From the NCBI RefSeq assembly GCF_004353925.1, contig NZ_SMOK01000003.1, positions 1-64,000 on the forward strand: DNA of 64,000 nt. The letters are read 5' to 3'. Shown here one piece after another: positions 24,670 to 32,932 of this stretch. Positions within the stretch are counted from its first letter, which is position 1; the number at the start of each line of letters is the position of its first letter. Under the pieces are notes generated by a model, which saw nothing but the letters and a program-made list of their open reading frames with translations, was not told the DNA's origin and searched no databases. The stretch comes from Pseudomonas sp. H9. Its GTDB lineage: Bacteria > Pseudomonadota > Gammaproteobacteria > Pseudomonadales > Pseudomonadaceae. The position numbers and the translations under genes were made by a program.

Positions 24670-27158
24670 ACAAGATCAAGTACTACTGCCTGCGCTACCA
24701 ACCCTACCTGCTGGGTGTGGTATTCTTTCTGGCGATTTTTCTGGTCTGGGCTGCAGGCCGCGCCCTGGGCTTCGCCTCGCTGCATAGCCTACTGGCAGGT
24801 ATCGGCGTATTCCTGCTGCTGTCGGCGGGCTATGTACTGTTGCTGTACCGCGGTGTCGGCCAGCACCACAACCTCGAAGGGTTACTGCGCGACGATGCCG
24901 ATCAGGCGGTGCTCAACGCCACCCCGGCCGACCGTGAAGAGATCAGCCTGCTGCGTGAGCGACTGCTGCAGAGCCTCGAGCGCCTGCAGGGCAATAAACC
25001 ACGCGGCACCCCGGCTAAAGACGCGTTGTATTCCCTGCCCTGGTACCTGGTGATCGGCCAGCCCGCCGCCGGTAAAAGCACCATGATCCTGCAGTCGGGG
25101 CTCAACTTTCCCTATGCCGAGCGCGAAGGCGTCCGAGTCGCAGGGCTGGGCGGTACGCGCAACTGCGACTGGTTCTTCAGCTCCGAAGCCGTGTTGCTTG
25201 ACACTGCCGGCCGCTACATGAACAGCCCGGAAGAAGCCGGCAAATGGCGCGGGTTTCTGCAACTGTTACGTCAGCACCGACAACGCCGTCCGCTCAACGG
25301 CTTGATCGTCAGCGTCAGCATCGCCGACATCCTGCAGGGTTCAACCGAAGACCGGGAGCGTGTGGCCAAACGTCTGCGCGAACGCATCCAGGAAAGCGCA
25401 GCACTGCTCGAAGTGCGCCTGCCGATCTATCTGGTATTCACCAAATGCGATCTGATTCCCGGGTTCACCTCGTTCTACCGTCAGCTGGACGATGCCGCGC
25501 GCGGCGAGGTGATGGGCAAGACCTTTTCGCACAAGCATTACCAACAGGCAGATTGGGGCCAACGCTTCGGCGAAGCCATGGACGAGCTCACCGGCTACTG
25601 GCAGCAGGTAGCGAGCCAACAACTGGTCCAGCAAGACATCCAGGTTACCCGGCAAAACAACGCTACCTACCGCTTCCCCCTGGAGTTGGCCGCGCTCAAA
25701 CCACGCCTGCAACAGTTCGCCGACAGCCTGCTGCGCGCCAATCCGTACCAGCACGCCGAATTGCTGCGCGGTTTCTACTTCACCGCGGCACTGGAAACCG
25801 ACGAGGCCCTGTGGGGCAGCCATACCCAGCATGTTGCCGAGCGCTTCGCCCTTGAGCACGGCCAGGGGGGTGCCAATGCTGCCAGCCATCCGGCACCGCT
25901 GTTCATCAATAGCCTGTTCCGCAAGGTGATCATCCCCGACCAGCATTTGGTGGCGCTGTACACCAGCAACCAACGCGAACGCCGGCGCAAGGCCGCCTGG
26001 GTAGGTGCCGCCAGCCTCGCGGGCCTGATGCTCTGCAGCCTGTGGGGCTGGTCATACCTCAACAATCGCAACACCCTGGCCGCCATCACCGCCGAACTGA
26101 CTCAGGCGAAGGCAGAGGACAGCAACGCCACCGACCAGTACACCGCCTGGCACAGCCTCGATCGCCTGCGCAGCTGGGCCGAGCACTACTATCAGCAGCA
26201 CCAGCAGGGCGTGCCGCTGAGTATGCGTCTGGGGCTGTACCAGGGGTATGCCGTCGAGCCACTGCTGCGTAGCCGCTACTTCGCCACGCTGCAGAATGTG
26301 ATGCTCAAGCCCACAGCAGACAACCTCACGCGTACCCTGTACCTGCTGACTACGCTCAAGGTCTACCAGCGCACTACCCACACCCTGCAGCCGGTGAGCG
26401 GTGTCGACAGCGTCGAGGCAGAAGCCCTGCCGCATGACAACCGCGCGCAGTCGATTGCCGATTTCGGCAAGGCAACCCTGGACACCTACGTGATGCTCTC
26501 GCCGGCCCAGCGCAAAACGGCCGACCCGGCGTTCCTCAAGGCACATCTGCCGGATTACTGGTACCCGGCCATTGCCCGCGATACCGGCAAGCGCATGGCC
26601 GTTGCCGCCAGTGCTGATGACAGCCACGAGGACTACCTGTACGCCAGCCGCCAGATCACCTTCTACAGCGATCAGATCCACGAAACAGACGTGCCGCGCA
26701 TCCTCGACAACGCCTTCCTGATATCCAGTTCGCGCAACTACATCAACAGCCTGCAGGCCCAGTCACTGCGCGCCATCGAGACCATCACGCTGGAGTCCGA
26801 CACCCTCTTCGCCTTTGGCCGCGCCGACTTCCAGAGCCTGCGCAACGAAGGGCAAAACCCGCTCAGTGCTATCGCCAGCAAACTGCTGAATACCCCCAAT
26901 GTCGGCAAGATCATCATTACCGGCCACGCCGACCAGCTCGGCGACCCACAAGGCAACCTGCAGGTCTCGAAGCAACGGGCACAGACCATCCGCACCTACC
27001 TGGTCGGCAAGGGCGTGCCCGCCGACCTGCTGGTTGCGCGTGGCGAGGGCAGTCGAAAACCACTGGTCAACTGCGACATGCAGCAACCGCGGACGCAACT
27101 GATCAAGTGCCTGGAGCCCAACCGGCGGGTGGAAATCGAAGTGCGTGGCCTCAACTGA
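24666..27158 (+). CDS. IcmF-OmpA fusion protein of the T6SS (second TssM-like protein)
   Basis: The 830-residue protein has two N-terminal helices (about 12-30 and 43-61) and an IcmF NTPase domain with Walker A GQPAAGKS at 131-138 and DTAGRYM. A third membrane segment follows at about 438-455 (AAWVGAASLAGLMLCSLWGW), then a shortened periplasmic region and a C-terminal OmpA-like peptidoglycan-binding domain from about residue 705 (IIITGHADQLGDPQGNLQVS, then GEGSRKPLV and CLEPNRRVEIEVRGLN). It is not a broken TssM, because the full-length one lies just upstream. The likely role is to anchor the membrane complex to peptidoglycan in place of a TagL or long TssL. It overlaps tagF by four bases. 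Confidence 0.92.
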   Translation: MNKIKYYCLRYQPYLLGVVFFLAIFLVWAAGRALGFASLHSLLAGIGVFLLLSAGYVLLLYRGVGQHHNLEGLLRDDADQAVLNATPADREEISLLRERLLQSLERLQGNKPRGTPAKDALYSLPWYLVIGQPAAGKSTMILQSGLNFPYAEREGVRVAGLGGTRNCDWFFSSEAVLLDTAGRYMNSPEEAGKWRGFLQLLRQHRQRRPLNGLIVSVSIADILQGSTEDRERVAKRLRERIQESAALLEVRLPIYLVFTKCDLIPGFTSFYRQLDDAARGEVMGKTFSHKHYQQADWGQRFGEAMDELTGYWQQVASQQLVQQDIQVTRQNNATYRFPLELAALKPRLQQFADSLLRANPYQHAELLRGFYFTAALETDEALWGSHTQHVAERFALEHGQGGANAASHPAPLFINSLFRKVIIPDQHLVALYTSNQRERRRKAAWVGAASLAGLMLCSLWGWSYLNNRNTLAAITAELTQAKAEDSNATDQYTAWHSLDRLRSWAEHYYQQHQQGVPLSMRLGLYQGYAVEPLLRSRYFATLQNVMLKPTADNLTRTLYLLTTLKVYQRTTHTLQPVSGVDSVEAEALPHDNRAQSIADFGKATLDTYVMLSPAQRKTADPAFLKAHLPDYWYPAIARDTGKRMAVAASADDSHEDYLYASRQITFYSDQIHETDVPRILDNAFLISSSRNYINSLQAQSLRAIETITLESDTLFAFGRADFQSLRNEGQNPLSAIASKLLNTPNVGKIIITGHADQLGDPQGNLQVSKQRAQTIRTYLVGKGVPADLLVARGEGSRKPLVNCDMQQPRTQLIKCLEPNRRVEIEVRGLN

Positions 27159-27179
27159 GGCCTACGCAAGAACCGGTCA

Positions 27180-27206
27180 CCCGGGCCTCACAGGAGGAGG
27201 CCGGGG
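27180..27206 (+). other. Strong hairpin between the IcmF-OmpA gene and hcp
   Basis: CCCGGGCCTC (27180-27189) pairs at nine of ten positions with GAGGCCGGGG (27197-27206) around a 7-base loop. No T-tract follows. It could protect a processed hcp mRNA or reduce read-through into it. Confidence 0.5.
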
Positions 27207-27299
27207 TAACGGCAAGCTACCTCTGCTGAAGCGTTCAGAGAGGTCAAACCAAGGGACGCATGAGCGACCCTACATGTGATGTTAATGGAGAGTTTCACA

Positions 27300-27818
27300 A
27301 TGGCATTTGACGCGTACATCCAAATCGACGGCATCCCAGGCGAAGTACTGGATGAAAAACACAAGGACTGGATCGAAGTGCTGGGCTACGAGTACGGCGC
27401 CACCCAGGCCACCTCGGCAACCGCCAGCTCCTCGGGCGGCGCGTCTTCCGAGCGCGTGGCACTGAGCGATTTCAAAATCCGCAAAGCTGTCGACAAGGCC
27501 TCGGCCAAGCTGTTCGAGCACTGCTGCACCGGCAAGCACATTGCCAAGCTGAAGCTGAACGTCAACCGCGCCGGTGGCGACAAGGTCACCTACCTGACTA
27601 TCGACATGGAAGAAGTCGTGGTGTCGTCGGTCAACTTCATCGCTGGTGGCAACCAGGGTGGTGAAGACAAGGCCGTCAGCGACCTGCCGATCGAAGAAAT
27701 CAGCTTCAACTTCGCCCGCATCAAAACCACCTACACCCAACAGAACCGTACCGACGGCCAAGCTGGCGGCAACATCGTTGGCGGCTGGGATCGCACCGCA
27801 AACAAAGTCTTCGCTTAA
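27300..27818 (+). CDS. hcp: Hcp/TssD, T6SS inner-tube protein
   Basis: The 172-residue protein is typical Hcp: AFDAYIQIDGIPGEVLDEKH, KLFEHCCTGKHIAKLKLNV and the late FARIKTTYTQQ. A Ser/Gly/Ala-rich loop (ATSATASSSGGASS) lies near 40-55. Hcp hexamers stack into the expelled tube and can carry small effectors. The ATG at 27300 has GGAG upstream. The 141-base gap before it and the hairpins on both sides suggest its own mRNA level. Confidence 0.97.
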   Translation: MAFDAYIQIDGIPGEVLDEKHKDWIEVLGYEYGATQATSATASSSGGASSERVALSDFKIRKAVDKASAKLFEHCCTGKHIAKLKLNVNRAGGDKVTYLTIDMEEVVVSSVNFIAGGNQGGEDKAVSDLPIEEISFNFARIKTTYTQQNRTDGQAGGNIVGGWDRTANKVFA

Positions 27819-27833
27819 GCATTGGCTTGTCAT

Positions 27834-27851
27834 GGGCCGTGCAAACGGCCC
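27834..27851 (+). other. Hairpin between hcp and tssA
   Basis: GGGCCGT-GCAA-ACGGCCC is a perfect 7-bp stem with a 4-base loop, 15 bases after the hcp stop. Without a T-tract it is more likely an mRNA-stabilising or partial terminator structure than a full terminator. Confidence 0.5.
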
Positions 27852-27910
27852 GTAACCCGCAGCGTGCCGGCCTGGCCGGCGCGCTTCCCTTCCCCTGACC
27901 AGAGTGATTT

Positions 27911-29005
27911 ATGCCTGAATTCCTCAACGGCCTTTCGCTGACTGAGCTGACCGCGCCGATCGATGGTGGCAGCGGAGAAGACTTGAGCTTCTCCGCCTTG
28001 TTCGACCAGATCAAGGAGGCACGCCGGGCAGACCCTGAATACCTGACCCAAGGCGACTGGCAAACCGACCTGAAGACTGCCGACTGGGAAAAAGCCATCA
28101 ACCTCTCGGCCCAAGGGCTTACACAACAAAGCAAAGACCTGATGCTGGTGGCCTGGCTCAGCGAAGGCCTGGCCCAACGCGAACATTTTCAGGGAATCAC
28201 GTTCGGTCTCGATCTGACCGAACAGATACTGGAAGCCTACTGGGATACCGCCTACCCCTCGCTTGAAGACGGTCTGGACGAACGCGCGGCGCGATTGTCC
28301 TGGCTGAAAACCACCCTCACTGACATTGCCGGTACCTTGCCGATTACCCAAGGGCAGCATTTTGGCGTGCTGCGTTATGACGAATCACGCCATGTCGAGA
28401 ACCTTGCCTTGCAAAATGCCAAAGCGATGCAAACGGCATTGGACGAAGGCAAGATCAACGCCGAAATCTTCCAGCGTTCGGTGGCTCTGAGCGACACAGA
28501 ACACCTGCGCAGCAAGGCCCTGCAGGTTGCCGACAGCCTTCAGGCCTGCCATCGTCTGCAAGCCACCTGCGAGCGCCTGTTCGGCAACGAAGCACCGAGC
28601 TTCTCTGGCCTTGCCGATATGCTGTTGCGGGCCAACCAACTGGCGGAAAAACTGCTCAAGGACCGCGGAGTGGAACTGCACCCCGTCGCAGCGCCTGTGT
28701 CTGAGCCCAGTGCCGCGAATACCCCTGCCACCGAACCTGGTGATCCGATGACGACACCTGCTCAACCCGCTGCACCTGCGGCCATGCGTACCACACCCCT
28801 GACCCGTGACGAAGCTTTCACCATGCTTGCGGGTATTGCTCAGTTCTTCAAACAGAGCGAGCCACAAAGCCCGGTCCCCTACCTGATCGAACGCGCCATC
28901 AAATGGGGCAACATGCCACTGGAAGGCTGGCTGAGTGATGTGATCAAAGACAGCAACGTGGTGGACAACATTCGCGATGTGTTGGGCACACGCGAGCAGC
29001 GATGA
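27911..29005 (+). CDS. tssA: TssA, T6SS assembly protein
   Basis: The 364-residue protein has the ImpA N-terminal domain (PIDGGSGEDLSFSALFDQIK, DWEKAINLSAQGLTQQSKDL, ITFGLDLTEQILEAYWDTAYP), a Pro/Ala/Thr-rich linker at about 255-295 and a short C-terminal helical domain (TRDEAFTMLAGIAQFFKQSE to NIRDVLGTREQR). It belongs to the short-tailed TssA type. TssA guides baseplate docking or tail polymerisation. It ends the cluster, and a heptamer repeat begins seven bases after the stop. Confidence 0.93.
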   Translation: MPEFLNGLSLTELTAPIDGGSGEDLSFSALFDQIKEARRADPEYLTQGDWQTDLKTADWEKAINLSAQGLTQQSKDLMLVAWLSEGLAQREHFQGITFGLDLTEQILEAYWDTAYPSLEDGLDERAARLSWLKTTLTDIAGTLPITQGQHFGVLRYDESRHVENLALQNAKAMQTALDEGKINAEIFQRSVALSDTEHLRSKALQVADSLQACHRLQATCERLFGNEAPSFSGLADMLLRANQLAEKLLKDRGVELHPVAAPVSEPSAANTPATEPGDPMTTPAQPAAPAAMRTTPLTRDEAFTMLAGIAQFFKQSEPQSPVPYLIERAIKWGNMPLEGWLSDVIKDSNVVDNIRDVLGTREQR

Positions 29006-29011
29006 AGGCTG

Positions 29012-29095
29012 AAGCTACAAGCTTCAAGCTTCAAGCTTCAAGCTTCAAGCTTCAAGCTTCAAGCTTCAAGCTTCAAGCTTCAAGCTTCAAGCTTT
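29012..29095 (+). repeat. Heptamer tandem repeat (AAGCTTC)n
   Basis: Ten perfect AAGCTTC units (29019-29088) are flanked by variant units AAGCTAC (29012-29018) and AAGCTTT (29089-29095). It starts seven bases after the tssA stop. The unit holds the palindrome AAGCTT, so each strand can fold on itself. The following ~100 bases (29096-29196) show nothing else. Confidence 0.95.
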
Positions 29096-29196
29096 GGTAT
29101 CAATAATGGGGCTGCGCCCTGCCAGCGGACGCCAAGAAGCTGCACGCGTTGCCGATCTCACCGACAGCGAACGACATGCAGATTCGAACTGAGCGA

Positions 29197-29691
29197 TCAA
29201 AGCCCGGGGAAGGACGCACGCAGGATTGCCTCGCGCGCCTGCAAAGCACGCTCTGCAATCACATCCCTGGATGCCGGAAAGGCAATCGCATCCATCAACG
29301 AAGACCACTTCAAGTAAGCATGGCTGACGGTAAGGTACCCTGCGGGCGGTTTCTTGCTTGAGGTGTAGTAGTTGTCGAAGTAGTAACTGTCTACGATGGA
29401 TGTCGACTGTTTGCTACAGCCAATTGCAGACGTGTCGGCACGCTTATCCAGACACCGTTCCAGCGACTTCGACATCAGCTGCACCACATTCTGCTCTACT
29501 GAGCGATTGGGGCTGATCTGACCGCTGAGCCATTCTTCATAGCTGGGATGCTTGGCCCGGTCTTTGGCCCATAGCGCTTCGGCAAACGCTCGCTGCTGTT
29601 CAGCTTCCTCCTCTGTCATCGGTTTCCATTTTGGCTGGCAAGCCGAGATCGCCATTGCCAAGAGCACAAGCACAGCAGAACGTTTGAGCAT
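29197..29691 (-). CDS. Putative lipoprotein
   Basis: The 164-residue protein starts at an ATG with GGAAG five bases upstream. The signal peptide MLKRSAVLVLLAMAISAC ends in lipobox ISAC (Cys18). The mature part is polar, with an acidic helix rich in Glu and Ala (TEEEAEQQRAFAEALWAKDR) and two later cysteines that may pair. I do not recognise the family. It converges on tssA across the repeat and is probably unrelated to secretion. Confidence 0.7.
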   Translation of the reverse strand: MLKRSAVLVLLAMAISACQPKWKPMTEEEAEQQRAFAEALWAKDRAKHPSYEEWLSGQISPNRSVEQNVVQLMSKSLERCLDKRADTSAIGCSKQSTSIVDSYYFDNYYTSSKKPPAGYLTVSHAYLKWSSLMDAIAFPASRDVIAERALQAREAILRASFPGL

Positions 29692-29911
29692 TTGAACTTC
29701 CATGAACAAGAGAACGCCGCATAGCGTAATGCTGAAAGGTCAAAGCATCGAGAGCGATTGTCCGGAAACACAGTGCTTAATGCGTAAAGTTTGCATTGGC
29801 GTAAGGCGGCAAGCGCATCTGCGTGTAGAGCACGTCGCCTGAAGCGAATGAATGATCACTGATGCCGATGGTCGGATGGACGAATGACTCACCCGACTTT
29901 TCCCGAGTTGC

Positions 29912-30148
29912 TTAGGCGTAGATTGCCGTTAAGTCGGTGATCATGGGAATCGGACGCGTCACCCTGCTGGCTTCCAGCCACCCCCTGGTCCGAACTACAT
30001 CAAGCCTCTGCTGATTGACGGACAGCAGCCGCTCTAGCGTTCCAGAAAGTCGGTAGTGCCCGCAGCCATCGCTACACCGGAGCTCAGTCCAGTCTCCAAG
30101 TATTGGAAGTTTTTCTGATTCAGCACTGCATACGAAGCATTCCATCAT
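29912..30148 (-). CDS. Small zinc-ribbon-like protein
   Basis: The 78-residue protein has CFVC near the N-terminus and CSDGC about 17 residues later, a CxxC...CxxxC arrangement suited to one zinc ion. The remainder is a helix (LERLLSVNQQRLDVVRTRGW). AAGGAGGG lies right before two consecutive ATGs (30148 and 30145), a very strong ribosome-binding site that supports a real gene. No known function. The 220 bases upstream of 29912 show no gene. Confidence 0.6.
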   Translation of the reverse strand: MMECFVCSAESEKLPILGDWTELRCSDGCGHYRLSGTLERLLSVNQQRLDVVRTRGWLEASRVTRPIPMITDLTAIYA

Positions 30149-30372
30149 CAGCCCTCCTTTTGTAGGTCAAATGACTTTAGCCGCAATTTGCCGAGCTATC
30201 CCCATGCCCCCAGCAAATCGATCAGCCACACCGAACGACTGAGCATTGTGCTGGAAATGAATGGCGTGAAAAAAAGGCTGGATACAGCGCCATTGCAAAT
30301 GCTGTCAAAGGCTGAAGTTTTGGAACTTCATCCTAAAAGTTTCGGAACTGCTGCCTTTTCCAGCCCCAAACG

Positions 30373-30402
30373 AAAAACCCCGCAGACGTTAATCTGCGGG
30401 GC
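30373..30402 (-). terminator. Intrinsic terminator of the tRNA-Cys gene
   Basis: On the minus strand CCCCGCAGA-TTAACG-TCTGCGGGG forms a perfect 9-bp stem followed by TTTTT. It lies ten bases past the tRNA 3' end. Confidence 0.9.
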
Positions 30403-30411
30403 TTTCAATAA

Positions 30412-30485
30412 TGGAGGCCGAGGTCGGAATCGAACCGGCGTAGACGGATTTGCAATCCGGAGCATAACCACTTTGCTACTCGGCC
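30412..30485 (-). tRNA. tRNA-Cys (anticodon GCA)
   Basis: The 74-base gene includes an encoded CCA. The acceptor stem GGCCGAG/CTCGGCC is perfect, and the anticodon loop TTGCAAA carries GCA. Two base pairs are broken: C27 opposite T43 in the anticodon stem and C50 opposite A64 in the T stem. It stands alone rather than in a Gly-Cys-Leu cluster, so it may be a second, diverging copy. Confidence 0.92.
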
Positions 30486-30794
30486 TCAAATGCCCAAGAC
30501 CCTCAAAAACAGCGATCTCAAACATATACAACTCTTTAAGGAAACAACTCGATAACGCTGCTATCTCCTTGAAAACGCTGGGCTTTTCAGCTGCCTCGTT
30601 TTCGATGGACGCAATTATGGACTCATTCGTTTGAGCTGGCAACCCCTTGAATTCAAAAAGTTTATTTTTTTCTTCAAGGACAGCGTAGGCCCCTTTATTA
30701 CGGGGTTCGAACGCAAGGTTCGGGATGCCCCACCCAGCGTAAAGCGCCTTATCATACAGGCCATCACACTTACCCGCACTGCAACCTGCCGCCG
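30486..30794. other. Intergenic region between tRNA-Cys and alkB
   Basis: About 309 bases contain the tRNA promoter on the minus strand and the alkB promoter on the plus strand. The region is AT-rich with poly-T near 30661-30675. I see no gene and no confident promoter hexamers. Confidence 0.4.
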
Positions 30795-31451
30795 ATGATG
30801 CAAACCGAGCTGGATCTGTTCGCTCCCCACGACCCTCCCCAACCGTATCGGGTCGGCACGCAAGCAATGGTTTTGCCAGGCTTCGCTTTGCCCCAAGTGC
30901 AAGCGCTGCTGCCGATGCTGCGCGAAGTGATTGCCCAGGCGCCGTTTCGACACATGTACACACCCGGTGGTCTGAAGATGGCCGTGGCGCTGACCAACTG
31001 CGGTGCCTTGGGTTGGGTCAGTGATCGTCAGGGTTACCGCTACAGCGGCATCGATCCGTTGACTCAGCGGCCATGGCCCGTGATTCCCGAGGCGCTTGTG
31101 CTGCTTGCCAATCACGCTGCAAGCCTGGCCGGGTTCAGCGATTTTCAGCCCGATGCCTGTCTGGTCAACTGTTATCGGCCCGGCACTCGCCTGAGCCTGC
31201 ATCAGGATCGCGACGAACGCGATTTCTCCCAACCGATCGTGTCGGTGTCGCTGGGGCTGCCTGCGGTATTTCTGTTCGGCGGGCATACCCGCAATGCGTC
31301 GACTCAACGTATCCCCCTGCACCATGGTGATGTACTGGTCTGGGGAGGCGAGGACCGGTTGCGCTTCCACGGCGTGCTGCCGCTCAAGCCAGGTGTTCAT
31401 CCGCAGATGGGCGAGTTGCGTATCAACCTGACGCTGCGCAAGGCCGGTTAG
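30795..31451 (+). CDS. alkB: AlkB-type 2-oxoglutarate/Fe(II)-dependent DNA repair dioxygenase
   Basis: The protein has 218 residues. Iron ligands are visible as LSLHQDRDE (His136, Asp138) and His192 in RFHGVLPLKPG. The 2-oxoglutarate-binding Arg is in RINLTLR near the C-terminus. The substrate-side motif VNCYRPGTRLSLHQD is typical of bacterial AlkB, which oxidatively removes methyl groups from 1-methyladenine and 3-methylcytosine. The second codon is also ATG. An AlkA-type glycosylase and an Ada-type domain protein lie 5 kb downstream. Confidence 0.93.
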   Translation: MMQTELDLFAPHDPPQPYRVGTQAMVLPGFALPQVQALLPMLREVIAQAPFRHMYTPGGLKMAVALTNCGALGWVSDRQGYRYSGIDPLTQRPWPVIPEALVLLANHAASLAGFSDFQPDACLVNCYRPGTRLSLHQDRDERDFSQPIVSVSLGLPAVFLFGGHTRNASTQRIPLHHGDVLVWGGEDRLRFHGVLPLKPGVHPQMGELRINLTLRKAG

Positions 31452-31524
31452 CCTTTGCCCTTGACCACCACGGAGGCGCCACTCCATGCTCTAGCCCCTC
31501 CCCCGTGTCTCAAGGAACGATTGC

Positions 31525-32802
31525 ATGAAGCTGGAAACCCTGGCCATCCACGCGGGCTTTAGCCCCGACCCGACCACCAAGGCTGTCGCGGTCCCCATCT
31601 ACCAGACCACGTCGTTCGCCTTCGACGACACCCAGCACGGTGCCGACCTGTTCGACCTGAAAGTCGCCGGCAACATCTACAGCCGAATCATGAACCCGAC
31701 CAACGATGTGCTGGAGCAGCGCATGGCTGCGCTTGAGGGCGGCGTGGGCGCGCTGGCGGTGGCTTCAGGAATGGCCGCCATTACCTATGCGATTCAGACC
31801 GTGGCCGAAGCGGGCGATAATATTGTCTCGGTGGCCAAATTGTACGGCGGTACCTACAACCTGCTCGCACACACCTTGCCGCGTTTCGGCATTCAAACCC
31901 GCTTCGCCGCACACGATGACATCCCAGCCCTGGAAGCGTTGATCGACAGCCGCACCAAGGCGGTGTTCTGCGAGTCGATCGGCAACCCGGCCGGTAATAT
32001 TGTCGACCTTCAGGCGTTGGCCGACGCCGCTCACCGCCACGGTGTGCCACTGATCGTCGACAACACGGTGGCCACGCCGATCCTCTGCCGCCCGTTCGAA
32101 CACGGTGCCGACATCGTCGTGCACTCGCTGACCAAGTACATCGGTGGCCACGGCACCAGCATAGGCGGCATCGTCATCGATTCCGGCAAGTTCCCCTGGG
32201 CTGAGCACAAGGAACGCTTCTCGCTGCTCAACACCCCCGACCCGTCTTACCACGGTGTGACTTACACCGAAGCCTTCGGACCGGCAGCCTTTATCGGACG
32301 CTGCCGAGTGGTGCCGCTGCGCAACACCGGTGCTGCGTTATCACCCTTTAACGCCTTCCTGATCCTGCAGGGTCTGGAAACGCTGGCCCTGCGTATGGAG
32401 CGTCATACCGAAAACGCCTTGAAGGTTGCCCATTACCTGCAAAATCACGAGCAGGTTGCCTGGGTCGCTTATGCCGGCCTGCCCGATCACCCGGAACATG
32501 CGTTGGCCCTGCGTTACACCGAAGGCAAGCCGGCATCGATTCTGTCGTTCGGGATCAAAGGTGGCCAAGAGGCCGGTGCACGTTTTATCGACGCCCTGCA
32601 GTTAGTGGTACGCCTGGTCAACATTGGCGACGCCAAGTCTCTCGCCTGCCATCCAGCCTCCACCACCCACCGCCAGCTCAATGATGAAGAACTGCAGCGT
32701 GCGGGTGTGCCGCGGGACATGGTGCGCCTGTCGATCGGTATCGAGCACAGCGATGACATCATTGCCGACCTGAGCCAGGCGCTGGAGGCCAGCCGCCTGT
32801 AA
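31525..32802 (+). CDS. metY: O-acetylhomoserine sulfhydrylase (PLP enzyme)
   Basis: The 425-residue Cys/Met-metabolism PLP enzyme shows NIYSRIMNPTNDVLEQRMAA, the aspartate in LIVDNTVATP and the PLP lysine K204 in HSLTKYIGGHG. Length (over 420) and the insert with WAEHKERFSLLNTPDPSYHG separate it from the ~390-residue MetB/MetZ types. It makes homocysteine from O-acetylhomoserine and sulfide. AAGGAACG precedes the ATG. Confidence 0.93.
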   Translation: MKLETLAIHAGFSPDPTTKAVAVPIYQTTSFAFDDTQHGADLFDLKVAGNIYSRIMNPTNDVLEQRMAALEGGVGALAVASGMAAITYAIQTVAEAGDNIVSVAKLYGGTYNLLAHTLPRFGIQTRFAAHDDIPALEALIDSRTKAVFCESIGNPAGNIVDLQALADAAHRHGVPLIVDNTVATPILCRPFEHGADIVVHSLTKYIGGHGTSIGGIVIDSGKFPWAEHKERFSLLNTPDPSYHGVTYTEAFGPAAFIGRCRVVPLRNTGAALSPFNAFLILQGLETLALRMERHTENALKVAHYLQNHEQVAWVAYAGLPDHPEHALALRYTEGKPASILSFGIKGGQEAGARFIDALQLVVRLVNIGDAKSLACHPASTTHRQLNDEELQRAGVPRDMVRLSIGIEHSDDIIADLSQALEASRL

Positions 32803-32804
32803 GG

Positions 32805-32823
32805 GGTGCAGTTTAGTTGCACC
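32805..32823 (+). other. Hairpin after metY
   Basis: GGTGCA-GTTTAGT-TGCACC is a perfect 6-bp stem two bases after the metY stop. No T-tract follows, so termination there would be weak. Confidence 0.35.
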
Positions 32824-32932
32824 AACGCGGAGCAGGCCGGCAACATAAAGCTGTACATCCATACAGATAAAACTTGCCAGGCCTGCCCCGTATGCGCATC
32901 CTATGGCCATTTCCAGCCAAAGATTGTTCGGC

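Noticed and set aside
29012..29095. Possible CRISPR-like array
   Set aside because: The heptamer units are contiguous with no spacers and there are no cas genes; it is a simple tandem repeat.
30188..30634. 148-codon open frame on the plus strand
   Set aside because: It runs through the tRNA-Cys gene and its terminator.
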